This document shows positions 45,433-54,902 of a DNA stretch of 64,000 nt, piece after piece. The position numbers and the translations under genes were made by a program. Every line of letters starts with the position of its first letter. Position 1 is the stretch's first letter. Source of the DNA: Sphaerotilus microaerophilus (GTDB taxonomy: Bacteria > Pseudomonadota > Gammaproteobacteria > Burkholderiales > Burkholderiaceae_C). The stretch is from contig NZ_AP025730.1 of assembly GCF_023734135.1 (NCBI RefSeq), positions 1,674,001 to 1,738,000 on the forward strand. The letters are read 5' to 3'. The notes below the pieces were generated by a model. That model had not been told where the DNA came from, searched no databases, and worked only from the letters and a program-made list of their open reading frames with translations.

Positions 45433-46674
45433 TCACAGCCGGATCGCCTGCGCCGGGTCGAGCGCGGCGGCACGGCGCGCCGGTGCGACCGCCGCCAGGA
45501 TGCCGCAGACGGTGGCCAGGGCGGCGATGCGCATCGCCATGCCGGGTGCCAGCGCGATCTGGAACAGCGGCTGCCCGTCCGAGCCGCGCACGAAGGTCAC
45601 GAAGGCCCACACCAGCGCGGCCGCCAGCAGCACGCCCAGCAGCGAGCCGATCGCACCGACGATGGCGCCCTGCAGCAGGAAGACGCGCAGCATCTGCCCC
45701 TGCGTGGCACCCATCGCGCGCAGGATGCCGATCTCGCGCTGCTTCTGCACGACAGACACCACCAGCACGCTGGCGATGCCCAGCACGACCACGACCATCA
45801 CCACGCCGCGGATCAGCCCGGTGCTGACCGACTGCGCATTCAGCGCCGACACCAGCTGGGCGTTGGCCTGCTGCCAGCTCTCCACCTTCAGCGGCAGTTC
45901 ACGCTGCAGCCGGTCGGCCAGGTCCTGCGCGGACCAGACGTCGGCCAGCGCCAGCTCCAGCACGGTGGCGCCACCGGGCAGGCCGAGCAGGCTCTGCGCC
46001 GCGCGCAGCGGCACGAGGACGGTGCGCCGGTTCAGGTCCCGCACGCCCAGGTCGACCAGCGCGGTGACGCGCACCGAATCGCTGATGCTGCCCGCGGAAC
46101 CGTTGCCCGTGGTCAATGCCACCCGGTCGCCGATGCGCACGCCCAGGTCATCGGCCAGCTCGCGCCCGAGGATGGCCTCGCCCGGCCCCAGCCGCGCCTC
46201 GCCGGCCACCACCTTGCTGCGCAGGCCGATGATGCGGTCATAGCGGTCCAGGTCGACGCCCATCAGCGCGATCGATTTCGCCGCCTCGCTGCGCAGCGCC
46301 AGCGCGGCGCCGGACACCATCGGCGACACGGCGCTCACCTCCGGCCGCGCCTCCAGCAGCGGCACCAGGGCCTGCCAGTTGCCGATCGAGCGCAGGCGCT
46401 GGGCGCGCGGCTGGGTCATCGTCAGCGTGGCTCCTCCCGAGGCCGGAGTGCGCGCCGGGCTGACTTCGTCGTCGGGCGCCTTCAGCGTCACGTGGGCCTG
46501 CGCCCCCAGCGTCTTGGCCAGGGTGTTGGCTTGCAGGCCGCTGATGAGTGCTGAGATGTAGGCCACCACCGCGACGCCGGCCGCCACGCCGACGATGATC
46601 AGCAGCGTCTGCATGCGCCCCTCGCGCAGGAAGCGCAGGGCAACGCGGCGTTCAAAACCCAGCCAGTCGAGCAT
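45433..46674 (-). CDS. ABC transporter permease (FtsX/MacB fold)
   Basis: The protein has 413 aa. An N-terminal transmembrane helix (MQTLLIIVGVAAGVAVVAYI) precedes a periplasmic core (VSAVSPMVSGAALALRSEAA, VRVTALVDLGVRDLNRRTVL). Three C-terminal helices contain the FtsX signature QKQREIGILRAMGATQGQML. The ATG at 46674 is chosen over a TTG nine nt earlier. It works with the adjacent ATPase and the membrane-fusion protein upstream as a tripartite exporter. The substrate is not evident. Confidence 0.9.
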   Translation of the reverse strand: MLDWLGFERRVALRFLREGRMQTLLIIVGVAAGVAVVAYISALISGLQANTLAKTLGAQAHVTLKAPDDEVSPARTPASGGATLTMTQPRAQRLRSIGNWQALVPLLEARPEVSAVSPMVSGAALALRSEAAKSIALMGVDLDRYDRIIGLRSKVVAGEARLGPGEAILGRELADDLGVRIGDRVALTTGNGSAGSISDSVRVTALVDLGVRDLNRRTVLVPLRAAQSLLGLPGGATVLELALADVWSAQDLADRLQRELPLKVESWQQANAQLVSALNAQSVSTGLIRGVVMVVVVLGIASVLVVSVVQKQREIGILRAMGATQGQMLRVFLLQGAIVGAIGSLLGVLLAAALVWAFVTFVRGSDGQPLFQIALAPGMAMRIAALATVCGILAAVAPARRAAALDPAQAIRL

Positions 46675-46707
46675 CAGGGGCAATCGAGGGAATGGGGGCG
46701 GGGCGGC

Positions 46708-47976
46708 TCAGCGGCCCATCGCGTTGGTCAGCGTGGCGCCGGCATCGTCGGCCTTGGCGCGGCGGGTCACGGTGGCGAGCGGGGCCACGTCGGCGCGCAC
46801 GCGCGAGCCGGGCGGCGGCGCTGCGCCGGTGAGCAGCACGTCGCCGGCCGACAGGCCGGACAGCACCTCGGCGGCGTCCAGCGTGCGCAGGCCCAGCCGC
46901 ACCGTGACGGCCTCGACGCGGCCGTCCCGCACCCGCCAGACGGTGGCGCTGCCGTCCGCGGCGCTGCGCAGGGCGGCGATCGGCAGCACCAGGGCGCGCT
47001 CGCGCCGGGCGGTGTCGACCTCGACCGACAGCGTCATGTCCTCGCGCAGGAAGGCCGGCACCGGCGCGTCCACGGCAAAGCGCACCTCGACCGCGCCGCG
47101 CTGGGCATCGACCAGCGGCGCGATGCTGCGCACCCGGGCCGTGAAGCGCTGGCCAGGGAAGGCGTCGGCCAGCACCGCGGCGCCCTGGCCGACCTGCAGT
47201 TGCTCCAGGTAGCGCTCGTCCACCTGGGCGAGCAGCTCGGTCGGCCCGTCCAAGGCGAGCGCCAGCAGCGCACGGCCGGGCTGCACGATCTGGCCGGGCT
47301 CGACCAGCCGGTCCAGCACCTGGGCGGCGGCAGGGGCGGTGACGGTGGTCTGCGCCAGCCGAGCGCGGGCGGACTGGGTGGCCGCCTGGGCCAGGGCCAG
47401 CTGCGCCTGCGCCTGCGCCACGTCGCTGCCCTGGTCGCCGATGGCCGTGGCCTGGGCGCGGGCGCTGTCGCGCTGGGCCTGTGCCACCGAGACGGCGCGC
47501 TGGGCATCGTCCAGCTTCGCCGGGCTGAGGAAGCCCTGCGCGATCAGATCCTGGCTGCGTTTCAGCTCGGCCTGCGCCGCCAGCAGCACCGATTCGGCCT
47601 GGGCGACCCCCGCCTGCGCGGCGCTGCGGCCGGTGCTGCGCAGGCCGGCCAGCCGCGCGGCGGCCTGCTGCTCGCCGGCCTGCGCCTGCGCCAGCGCGGC
47701 ACGCAGCTCGTCATTTTCCAGTTGCAGCAGCCGCTCGCCAGGCCGAACGCGCTCGCCCTCGCGGACCTTGACCTCGACGACGCGGCCGGTGAGCGTGCTG
47801 CCCAGTTCGACGCGCGACAGCGCCGCCACCCGGGCCGAGAACTGCAGCGTGCGCAGCAGGGGCGCCGGTTGCAGCTGCACGGCGGTGGCGGCCGGGGCGC
47901 GCAGTTGCCAGAAGGCCACGCCACCCGCCAGCGCGGCGGCAGCGACGAGCAGGGCAATCAGCGATCGGCGGGTCAT
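46708..47976 (-). CDS. HlyD/RND-type periplasmic adaptor subunit
   Basis: The protein has 422 aa. A signal-anchor (LIALLVAAAALAGGVAFWQL) is followed by a biotinyl-lipoyl half-motif (VELGSTLTGRVVEVKVREGE) and a long alpha-hairpin rich in Ala/Gln. The second lipoyl half (TTVTAPAAAQVLDRLVEPGQ) and the beta-barrel/membrane-proximal domains (RFTARVRSIAPLVDAQRGAV) complete the adaptor. It lies upstream of the permease and ATPase genes and so belongs to a MacA/DevB-like export system. No outer-membrane channel gene is adjacent. Confidence 0.92.
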   Translation of the reverse strand: MTRRSLIALLVAAAALAGGVAFWQLRAPAATAVQLQPAPLLRTLQFSARVAALSRVELGSTLTGRVVEVKVREGERVRPGERLLQLENDELRAALAQAQAGEQQAAARLAGLRSTGRSAAQAGVAQAESVLLAAQAELKRSQDLIAQGFLSPAKLDDAQRAVSVAQAQRDSARAQATAIGDQGSDVAQAQAQLALAQAATQSARARLAQTTVTAPAAAQVLDRLVEPGQIVQPGRALLALALDGPTELLAQVDERYLEQLQVGQGAAVLADAFPGQRFTARVRSIAPLVDAQRGAVEVRFAVDAPVPAFLREDMTLSVEVDTARRERALVLPIAALRSAADGSATVWRVRDGRVEAVTVRLGLRTLDAAEVLSGLSAGDVLLTGAAPPPGSRVRADVAPLATVTRRAKADDAGATLTNAMGR

Positions 47977-48001
47977 GCGGCCATTCTTGCACTGGCCTGG
48001 C

Positions 48002-49954
48002 TCAGTCCCGGCTGGCCAGGGCCTTGGCGATGCGTTGGCGCCCGACCTTCGCCTTGGGCACGGGGACGTCGAACCAGGTGCGCACGTCCTCCTCCAGCCC
48101 GATGCCGTGCATGAAGTTGTAGACCGCCTTCTTCAACCCGACGCCCAGCGCGTCGTGGTCGACGCCGGTGGGGTCGATGAAGCCGATGTCGTTCTTCGCA
48201 AAGGTCACCGGCGGCAGCGGTTTCAGCGTGATGCCGTACTTGTCCGGCTCCAGCCCGACGGGCGAGTGCACCGTGCAGGCGAAGCGGTGGAAGAAGCCGG
48301 ACTGGATGCAGCCCGCGGCGAAGAGCTGGCGCACGTACTCCAGCGCGTCCACCGTGTCCTGCACCGTCTGGGTCGGGAAGCCGTACATCAGGTAGGCGTG
48401 CACCAGGATGCCGGCCTCGGAGAAGGCCCGGGTCACGCGCGCCACCTGCTCCACCGTGACGCCCTTGGCCATCAGCGCCAGCAGCCGGTCGGAGGCCACC
48501 TCCAGCCCGCCGGACACCGCGATGCAGCCGCTGGCGGCGAGCTGCTCGCACAGCGCCGGGGTGAAGGTCTTCTCGAAGCGGATGTTGCCCCACCAGGAAA
48601 TCGGCGGGCGACCGAGCTCGCCGCGGCGGATCAGCTCGGCCGACAGCGCCTTCAGCGCCTTGGGCGGCGCGGCTTCATCGACGAAGTGGAAGCCCGTCTG
48701 GCCGGTTTCGTCGACGATGGCCTCGATGCGGTCGGCCAGCAGCTCGGCCGAGGCGCCCTCGTAGCGGCCGATGTAGTCCAGGCTGACGTCGCAGAAGCTG
48801 CACTTCTTCCAGTAGCAGCCCTGCGCGACGGTGAGCTTGTTCCAGCGCCCGTCGCTCCAGAGCCGGTGCATCGGGTTGAGCAGGTCGAGCAGCGAGAGGT
48901 AGCGCGCGAGCGGCAGGCCGTCCCAGGTGGGCGTGCCGACCTCGGCGAAGGCAATGTCTGGCTCGGCCAGGTTGATGTATCGAACCGCGCCCGCCGATGG
49001 GCCGTCGGCCTCGCGCCGGAAGGTGCGCACCAGCCGGCTCGGGCCGCGCTCGCCGCGCAGGTGCTCCAGCAGCGCCAGCAGCGGGCGCTCGCCAGCGTCC
49101 AGCGTGACGTAGTCGAAGAAGTCGAACACCCGCGGCTCGGCCAGCTCGCGCAGCTCGGTGTTGACGAAGCCGCCGCCCAGCACGGTGACGATCACCGGAT
49201 CCTGGGCCTTGATGGCCTGGGCGATGCGAAAGGCCGCGTAGACCGAGCCGGGGAAGGGCACCGACAGCAGCACGACGCTCGGCCGGTGGCGCGCCAGCGC
49301 CTCGAGCGTGAGCGCGCGCAGCAGGTCGTCGACCAGCGTCGGCGGCGCGGCGAGGGCCATCGCCAGCGGCTCGAAGGTCGGCTGGCTCATCGCCAGCGAT
49401 TCGGCGTAGCGCACGAACTCGAAGCGGGGGTCCACCGCCTCGCGCAGCACGTCGGCCAGATCGTTGAGGTAGAGCGTGGCGTAGTGGCGGGCGCGGTCGT
49501 GGGTACCCAGCGCGCCGAAGGCCCAGGCCATCGGGTCGCCGCCGCCGTCGTCGCCAGCCCCGTCGCCCGTGGCGTCGGCGTAGGCGTGGAGCGCGTCGAA
49601 GCGCGGGCCCTCGGGCAGCAGGTCGCGCGCGACGATGCGGTGCATCAGCGTCGAGTCGCGCCCCTGCAGGAAGGCGATCACCGGTCCGATCGTGCGGCGG
49701 TACGCGGCGAAGTGCTCGAGAAAGCCCGCCAGCCGCGGCGAGCGCTGCGCCAGCGGCAGCGCCTCGGCGCGCGCGCGCACCGCATCCAGGCCGGCGGGCG
49801 TGAACAGCCGCAGGATCAGCGCCAGTGCCAGGTCCTCCTGCACCGCGTCGACGCCGCGCGCGCGCAGGAAGCCGGTGAGGTAGGCGGTCGACGGGTAGGG
49901 CGTGTTCAGCTGCGTCATCGGCGGGATGACGCTGAGCACGCGTTGCGGGTTCAT
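48002..49954 (-). CDS. B12-binding-type radical SAM protein
   Basis: The protein has 650 aa. The N-terminal region (RVLSVIPPMTQLNTPYPSTA, HRPSVVLLSVPFPGSVYAAF, IVTVLGGGFVNTELRE) has the shape of a cobalamin-binding-type Rossmann domain. The radical SAM core follows, with cysteines in QGCYWKKCSFCDVSLDYIGR. The spacing is C-x4-C-x2-C, not the usual C-x3-C-x2-C. FHFVDEAAPPKALKALSAEL and SGGLEVASDRLLALMAKGVT are the later strand motifs. The substrate is unknown. It lies 9 bp downstream of argH. Confidence 0.88.
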   Translation of the reverse strand: MNPQRVLSVIPPMTQLNTPYPSTAYLTGFLRARGVDAVQEDLALALILRLFTPAGLDAVRARAEALPLAQRSPRLAGFLEHFAAYRRTIGPVIAFLQGRDSTLMHRIVARDLLPEGPRFDALHAYADATGDGAGDDGGGDPMAWAFGALGTHDRARHYATLYLNDLADVLREAVDPRFEFVRYAESLAMSQPTFEPLAMALAAPPTLVDDLLRALTLEALARHRPSVVLLSVPFPGSVYAAFRIAQAIKAQDPVIVTVLGGGFVNTELRELAEPRVFDFFDYVTLDAGERPLLALLEHLRGERGPSRLVRTFRREADGPSAGAVRYINLAEPDIAFAEVGTPTWDGLPLARYLSLLDLLNPMHRLWSDGRWNKLTVAQGCYWKKCSFCDVSLDYIGRYEGASAELLADRIEAIVDETGQTGFHFVDEAAPPKALKALSAELIRRGELGRPPISWWGNIRFEKTFTPALCEQLAASGCIAVSGGLEVASDRLLALMAKGVTVEQVARVTRAFSEAGILVHAYLMYGFPTQTVQDTVDALEYVRQLFAAGCIQSGFFHRFACTVHSPVGLEPDKYGITLKPLPPVTFAKNDIGFIDPTGVDHDALGVGLKKAVYNFMHGIGLEEDVRTWFDVPVPKAKVGRQRIAKALASRD

Positions 49955-49963
49955 GTCAGCTGG

Positions 49964-51394
49964 TCACTGCAACCGCGCCAGGTGCCGGGCGATCTGCGCG
50001 CGCACCTGCACTGGCGCGGTGCCACCCAGCGTGTTGCGCGCGTTCAACGAGCCGGCCAGGGTCAGCGCCTCGCTGACGTCGGCGGTGATGCGCGCGTCGT
50101 AGCCCTGCAGCGTGGCCAGCGGCAGCTCGGCCAAGTCCTTGCCCAGCGCGATGGCGTCCTTGACCGCGTGGGCCACCACCTCGTGCGCGTCGCGGAAGGG
50201 CAGGCCCTTCTTGACCAGGTAGTCGGCCAGGTCGGTGGCGGTGGCGTAGCCCTTGAGCGCGGCGCGCTCCATCGCGTCGGCCTTGACGGTCAGGCCGCCG
50301 GAGCGTGAACCGTCGGCCGCCACCTCGCCGCCGATCATCTCGGCCATGATGCGCAGCGTGTCCTTGACCGTGTCGACGGTGTCGAACAGCGGTTCCTTGT
50401 CTTCCTGGTTGTCCTTGTTGTAGGCCAGCGGCTGGCCCTTCATCAGGGTGATCAGGCCCATCAGGTGGCCGACCACGCGGCCGGACTTGCCGCGGGCGAG
50501 CTCGGCCACGTCGGGGTTACGCTTCTGCGGCATGATCGACGAGCCGGTGCAGTAGCGGTCGCTGAGGTTGATGAAGCCGAAGTTCTGGCTCATCCAGACC
50601 ACGATCTCCTCGGCCAGGCGCGAGACGTGGATCATCACCAGCGACGCGAAGCTGGTGAACTCGATGGCGAAGTCGCGGTCGCTCACCGCGTCCAGGCTGT
50701 TCTGGCACACGCCCTCAAAGCCCAGCGTGCGGGCCACGCGCTCGCGGTCCAGCGGGTAGCTGGTGCCGGCCAGCGCGGCCGCGCCCAGCGGCAGGCGGTT
50801 GACGCGCCGGCGCAGGTCGGCCAGGCGCTCGGTGTCGCGGGCGAACATCTCGACGTAGGCCAGCAGGTGGTGGGCAAAGCTCACCGGCTGCGCGACCTGC
50901 AGGTGCGTGAAGCCGGGCAGGATGACGTCCACGTTCTGCTCGGCCACGGCCACCAGGGAGCGCTGCATGTCGGTCAGCAGCAGGGCGATCTGGTCGATCT
51001 CTGCGCGCAGCCACAGGCGTACGTCGGTGGCGACCTGGTCGTTGCGCGATCGGCCGGTGTGCAGGCGCTTGCCGGCGTCGCCCACCAGCGTGGTCAGGCG
51101 CGCCTCGATGTTCAGGTGCACGTCTTCCAGGTCCAGCTTCCACTCGAAGCTGCCGGCCTCGATCTCGCTGCGGATTTGCGTCATGCCGCGCTCGATGTCG
51201 GCCAGGTCCTGCGTGCTGATGATGCCCTGGGCGGCCAGCATGGCGGCGTGGGCGAGCGAGCCCTCGATGTCGGCCTGCCAGAGGCGCTTGTCGAAGAACA
51301 CGCTGGCCGTGTAGCGCTTGACCAGTTCGCTCATCGGCTCGGAGAACAGGGCGGACCAGGCTTGCGCCTTCTTGTCGAGTTGGTGGGTGCTCAT
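49964..51394 (-). CDS. argH: Argininosuccinate lyase
   Basis: The protein is 476 aa, slightly longer than E. coli ArgH. Signature motifs are [35 protein letters not shown] and the flexible catalytic loop [20 protein letters not shown]. It releases fumarate and arginine from argininosuccinate, the last step of arginine synthesis. The start ATG at 51394 gives the usual N-terminus ([20 protein letters not shown]). It is divergent from the AlgZ-type kinase gene with only 26 bp between starts, so promoters overlap. Confidence 0.97.
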   Translation of the reverse strand: MSTHQLDKKAQAWSALFSEPMSELVKRYTASVFFDKRLWQADIEGSLAHAAMLAAQGIISTQDLADIERGMTQIRSEIEAGSFEWKLDLEDVHLNIEARLTTLVGDAGKRLHTGRSRNDQVATDVRLWLRAEIDQIALLLTDMQRSLVAVAEQNVDVILPGFTHLQVAQPVSFAHHLLAYVEMFARDTERLADLRRRVNRLPLGAAALAGTSYPLDRERVARTLGFEGVCQNSLDAVSDRDFAIEFTSFASLVMIHVSRLAEEIVVWMSQNFGFINLSDRYCTGSSIMPQKRNPDVAELARGKSGRVVGHLMGLITLMKGQPLAYNKDNQEDKEPLFDTVDTVKDTLRIMAEMIGGEVAADGSRSGGLTVKADAMERAALKGYATATDLADYLVKKGLPFRDAHEVVAHAVKDAIALGKDLAELPLATLQGYDARITADVSEALTLAGSLNARNTLGGTAPVQVRAQIARHLARLQ

Positions 51395-51420
51395 AATCAC
51401 TTGGATTGTAGAGAGAGCCC

Positions 51421-52515
51421 ATGCCCGAGCCGACGCGCGCGCCTTCTTCCACCCCCCCTTTGCCCCCGCCCGCCCTGCTGCGCGGCGGGCCGCTGGCCGA
51501 GGTCTGCCAGGGCGGCGTGGTATTGCGCACGCTGTTGTTCGTGCATGGCGTGGTGGCACTGGGGCTGCTGTGGCGCAGCGCGGACCTGGCCGACTGGAGC
51601 CTGCGCCTGTCGCTCGCGGTGCTGCCGGTGCTGCCGGCCACGCTGCTGTGGCTGGCCGGGCTGTGCGCCGGGCAACCGCGCATGCTGGGCTGGAGTGAGC
51701 CGCGACGCTGGTTCGCGCTGGGGGCGTGGGGTGCGCTCTGCGCGCTCGGTGGGGGGCTGATCGCCCGGGCACTGGATGCCTGGCTGGGCTGGGGGGCGGC
51801 GGCCGACACGGTGGCCGCAGCGTCCTTTCCGGGGGCGCTGGCCTGGCCGGCCTGCGGTGCGGCCCTGGCGCTGGCGGTGGGCCACTGGCTGGCGCAGCGC
51901 GAGCGCCAGCGCGTGCCTGCGGCGACCCAGGCCAGGCTGGCTGAGCTGCAGTCGCGCATCCGGCCGCACTTCCTCTTCAACGCCCTCAACAGCGCGATCG
52001 CATTGGTGCAGGTCGACCCCGAGCGCGCCGAGGGCGTGCTGGAGGACCTGGCCGAGTTGTTCCGCGCCGCGCTGGTCAGCGGTGGCGACCAGGTCAGCCT
52101 GGGGCAGGAGATTGAGCTGGCGCGGCGCTACCTGGCGATCGAGCAGGTGCGCTTTGGCGCGCGGCTGCGGGTGCAGTGGGTGCTGGAGCCGGCGGCGGAG
52201 AGCGCCAGCGTGCCCTCGCTGCTGCTGCAGCCGCTGGTCGAGAACGCGGTGCGCCACGGCGTGGAGCCGTCACCCGACGGCGGCGAGCTGATCATCCGCA
52301 CCCAGGTGCACCGCGGCCAGGCACTGGTGTCGATCACCAACACCGTGTCGGGTGGGCCGGCGCGCGAGGGCGGGCACGGCATCGCGCTGCGCAACGTGCG
52401 TGAGCGCCTGGCCCTGCTGCACGATGTGACGATGCGCTTCGAGGCCGGGTTGGTCGAGGGCGGGCGCTACCGGGTGCGCATCGCCGTGCCGCTGGTGGCG
52501 CAGCGATCGGGCTGA
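51421..52515 (+). CDS. algZ: AlgZ/LytS-type sensor histidine kinase
   Basis: The protein has 364 aa. A Pro-rich N-terminus is followed by about four membrane helices (50-155). The His_kinase domain has phospho-acceptor [20 protein letters not shown] and N-box [21 protein letters not shown]-box sequence occurs in [20 protein letters not shown]. This is the LytS/YehU/AlgZ class, which lacks a separate DHp dimer motif. The response regulator gene follows after 39 bp. AlgZ naming rests on this pairing and on argH synteny. Confidence 0.9.
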   Translation: MPEPTRAPSSTPPLPPPALLRGGPLAEVCQGGVVLRTLLFVHGVVALGLLWRSADLADWSLRLSLAVLPVLPATLLWLAGLCAGQPRMLGWSEPRRWFALGAWGALCALGGGLIARALDAWLGWGAAADTVAAASFPGALAWPACGAALALAVGHWLAQRERQRVPAATQARLAELQSRIRPHFLFNALNSAIALVQVDPERAEGVLEDLAELFRAALVSGGDQVSLGQEIELARRYLAIEQVRFGARLRVQWVLEPAAESASVPSLLLQPLVENAVRHGVEPSPDGGELIIRTQVHRGQALVSITNTVSGGPAREGGHGIALRNVRERLALLHDVTMRFEAGLVEGGRYRVRIAVPLVAQRSG

Positions 52516-52554
52516 TGCGGGTGCTGGCGCAGGTGCGGTCAGGAGGAGAGCGGG

Positions 52555-53376
52555 ATGGCGTTGCGGGTGTTGATCGTTGACGATGAAGAGCTGGCGCGGC
52601 TGCGGCTGCGCACGCTGCTGGCCGATTGCGTCAGCCCGTCGGTGCAGGTGGCCGGCGAGGCGGGCAGTGCCGCGGCGGCGCTGCAATGGCTGGCCACGCA
52701 GCGCGCCGATGTGCTGCTGCTCGACATCCACATGCCGGGGCTGGACGGGCTGCAACTGGCGCAGCGCCTGCGCGGTCTGCCGCGCCGGCCGGCGCTGATC
52801 TTCGTCACCGCGCACCCGGAACACGCGCTGGCGGCCTTCGAGGTGCAGGCGATCGACTACCTGACCAAGCCGGTGCGGCGTGCCCGCCTGCAGGAGGCGC
52901 TGGAGCGGGCCGCACACTGGCTGCAGCAGGAGTCGTTGGCGCCTCCCTCGGGCTTTGGCGGGATGGGCGCGGCGCTGCCGGGCGCATCGGCGGCGTCCGG
53001 CGGCGTGATCATCGTGCACGACCGGGGCGAGCGGGTGCGGGTACCGCTGGCGGAACTGCTCTACCTGCGGGCCGAGGCCAAGTATGTCTGCCTGCGCACG
53101 GCGCAGCGCAGTTACCTGATCGACGAGCCGCTGTCGGAACTGGAGCAGCGCCTGGACGGTGGTTTCGTGCGGGTGCACCGAAATGCGTTGGTGGCGGTCT
53201 CGGCGGTGCGTGCACTGGAGCGGCACCCGGTGGCCGATGCCCCGGCGACCGGGTTCGATGGCGATGCCTCTGCCGATGCGGTGGGCTGGGCGGTGCAGAT
53301 CGCCTTCACCGACGAATGGCTGGCCGTCTCGCGCCGCCAGCTGCGCCAGGTGCGTGCGGCGCTCGAGGCGCACTGA
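52555..53376 (+). CDS. algR: AlgR-type LytTR response regulator
   Basis: The protein has 273 aa. The receiver domain has acidic pair DDEE, phospho-acceptor Asp in VLLLDIHMPGLDGLQLAQRL, Thr in IFVTAHPEHALAAFEVQAID and Lys in YLTKPVRRARL. After a Gly/Ala-rich linker the LytTR DNA-binding domain begins at DRGERVRVPLAELLYLRAEA and includes KYVCLRTAQRSYLIDEPLSE and GGFVRVHRNALVAVSAVRAL. A ribosome site AGGAGAG precedes the ATG. In Pseudomonas AlgR activates the fimU-pilE operon; the same operon is present in this window at 31.6-38.1 kb. Confidence 0.92.
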   Translation: MALRVLIVDDEELARLRLRTLLADCVSPSVQVAGEAGSAAAALQWLATQRADVLLLDIHMPGLDGLQLAQRLRGLPRRPALIFVTAHPEHALAAFEVQAIDYLTKPVRRARLQEALERAAHWLQQESLAPPSGFGGMGAALPGASAASGGVIIVHDRGERVRVPLAELLYLRAEAKYVCLRTAQRSYLIDEPLSELEQRLDGGFVRVHRNALVAVSAVRALERHPVADAPATGFDGDASADAVGWAVQIAFTDEWLAVSRRQLRQVRAALEAH

Positions 53377-53424
53377 ACTGGCAGGATCGGCACGCGAGCG
53401 GCGCTGGCCGCAGGCGAGCTGCGA

Positions 53425-54684
53425 TCAGGCGTCGCCAGCTCCCGGGGCGGGCGCGGTGGCTGCAGGTGCAGCACTAGCCGCCTTGCGGGCCTGCCAGTGA
53501 CTGCGGGCGGTCTTGGCGACACGGCTCAGCCTGTACAGCGCCTGGTGGTACCAGGGCAGCTTGAGCGCGTGCAGGCGGTAGGTACGCCGCTCGATCGGGT
53601 ACCAGGAGGCCAGGGCCCGCCGGTTCGCCAGCGGCTCATCCATGCCCAGGGCGTCGGACTCGTCGCAGGGCCCGCCGAAGAGCTGCTGCACCGCCAGCAT
53701 GCGCAGGTAGGTGCCGGGCGAGTACTTGTTGAACTCGGGGTCGTAGGTCCAGTGGCGCTCGAACATGACCGAGCCCTGGCGCATGCGCACCAGCCCGGCG
53801 ATGTCCTTGCCCCCTGAGCGCAGCAGCCACACCGACGCCTGCTGCGTAGCGGCCAGCTGGGGCAACAGCGCGCGCAAGAAGTCCTGCTCGCGCGGATCGG
53901 CCCAGAGCTCCACCTTGGCCTCGGCCTTCCAGCTGCGCGCCTCGATGGCGAGGTAGCGGTTGCAGGCCGCCTCGATCTGTTGCGGGTCGTCGATGATGTC
54001 GAGCTGCAGGTCCGGGCAGGCCTCCTTCAGCTGGCGCTCGGCACGGCGGAAGCTCTGGCGTGTCTGGCTGGAACGGGCCTTGAAGTAGTTGTCCCAGCTG
54101 CCCTCGATCGGCAGGATGCCTGAGTAGGTGATGGGGTTGACCGTCGGTGTGAGTCCCTCCCGGCGCAACCCTTCCAACGTCTGCGGATTCAGCGCCAACG
54201 AGCCCTCATCGATCTCTCGGATGTCGATGATCTCCCAGTCGCGCCGGTGCGCCAGCAACTGCTCGAACGCAGCCTGCCACACCTTGTCTGCGCCGATGGT
54301 GTGCAGCACGCCGGGACGGTCGCCAGCCAGGGTGGACAGGTGCGAGACGATGCGCACCGGCAGTCCCAGGTAGCGCACGCGCGACACCAACAGCGGCAGC
54401 AGCCCCACCAACAGGCCACGCTGTCGCATCACCACGAACCAGGCCTGGTCGGTCGGCTCGGCCAGGAACTTCCAGGAGGTCTCGACGAACCCCGGCGTGA
54501 TGAAGATGCTGGGCCGCTCCATGCGGGTGACCGCGTCCGACCATTCGGCACGCAGGGTCTCGAAGTGCTGTGCTCCCTGAAGCAGCGACACCTCGTACGG
54601 ACCAGTGGCGGACGAGGTGGCGCAGGTGTTCATCGGGAGGGGGCACACCGCAGAGGCGGCGGGGATTGCGTGAGTGGTGGGCAT
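53425..54684 (-). CDS. FemAB/BioF2-type acyltransferase (GNAT superfamily)
   Basis: The protein is about 419 aa. The start is uncertain: in-frame GTG 54738 and ATG 54633 are alternatives, and none has a strong ribosome site. The BioF2-like region covers most of the protein: RPSIFITPGFVETSWKFLAE, GLLVGLLPLLVSRVRYLGLP, SWDNYFKARSSQTRQSFRRA, then GGKDIAGLVRMRQGSVMFER and FNKYSPGTYLRMLAVQQLFG. Such enzymes transfer acyl or aminoacyl groups and are common in exopolysaccharide loci. The locus has a second relative at 57672-58772. It is convergent with algR. Confidence 0.85.
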   Translation of the reverse strand: MPTTHAIPAASAVCPLPMNTCATSSATGPYEVSLLQGAQHFETLRAEWSDAVTRMERPSIFITPGFVETSWKFLAEPTDQAWFVVMRQRGLLVGLLPLLVSRVRYLGLPVRIVSHLSTLAGDRPGVLHTIGADKVWQAAFEQLLAHRRDWEIIDIREIDEGSLALNPQTLEGLRREGLTPTVNPITYSGILPIEGSWDNYFKARSSQTRQSFRRAERQLKEACPDLQLDIIDDPQQIEAACNRYLAIEARSWKAEAKVELWADPREQDFLRALLPQLAATQQASVWLLRSGGKDIAGLVRMRQGSVMFERHWTYDPEFNKYSPGTYLRMLAVQQLFGGPCDESDALGMDEPLANRRALASWYPIERRTYRLHALKLPWYHQALYRLSRVAKTARSHWQARKAASAAPAATAPAPGAGDA

Positions 54685-54902
54685 CTGAGCAGCTGCGCGT
54701 GTCCGGGCGGCGAAAGCCGCGGAAGGACCGGACGACACGGCCTGTCACATTATTGGCCCTAACCTTAAGCGTGGCTTTAGCACGCGTGCCCGAGTGCGGG
54801 GTCGGCGTGCAGGCGTACGCGTGCATTCTTGGAAAATGCCCCGGCTCATGGTGTGCCTTGGCATGGCCGGCGGGCCGAGAGGGCGGTGTCCGGTATGGGC
54901 CG

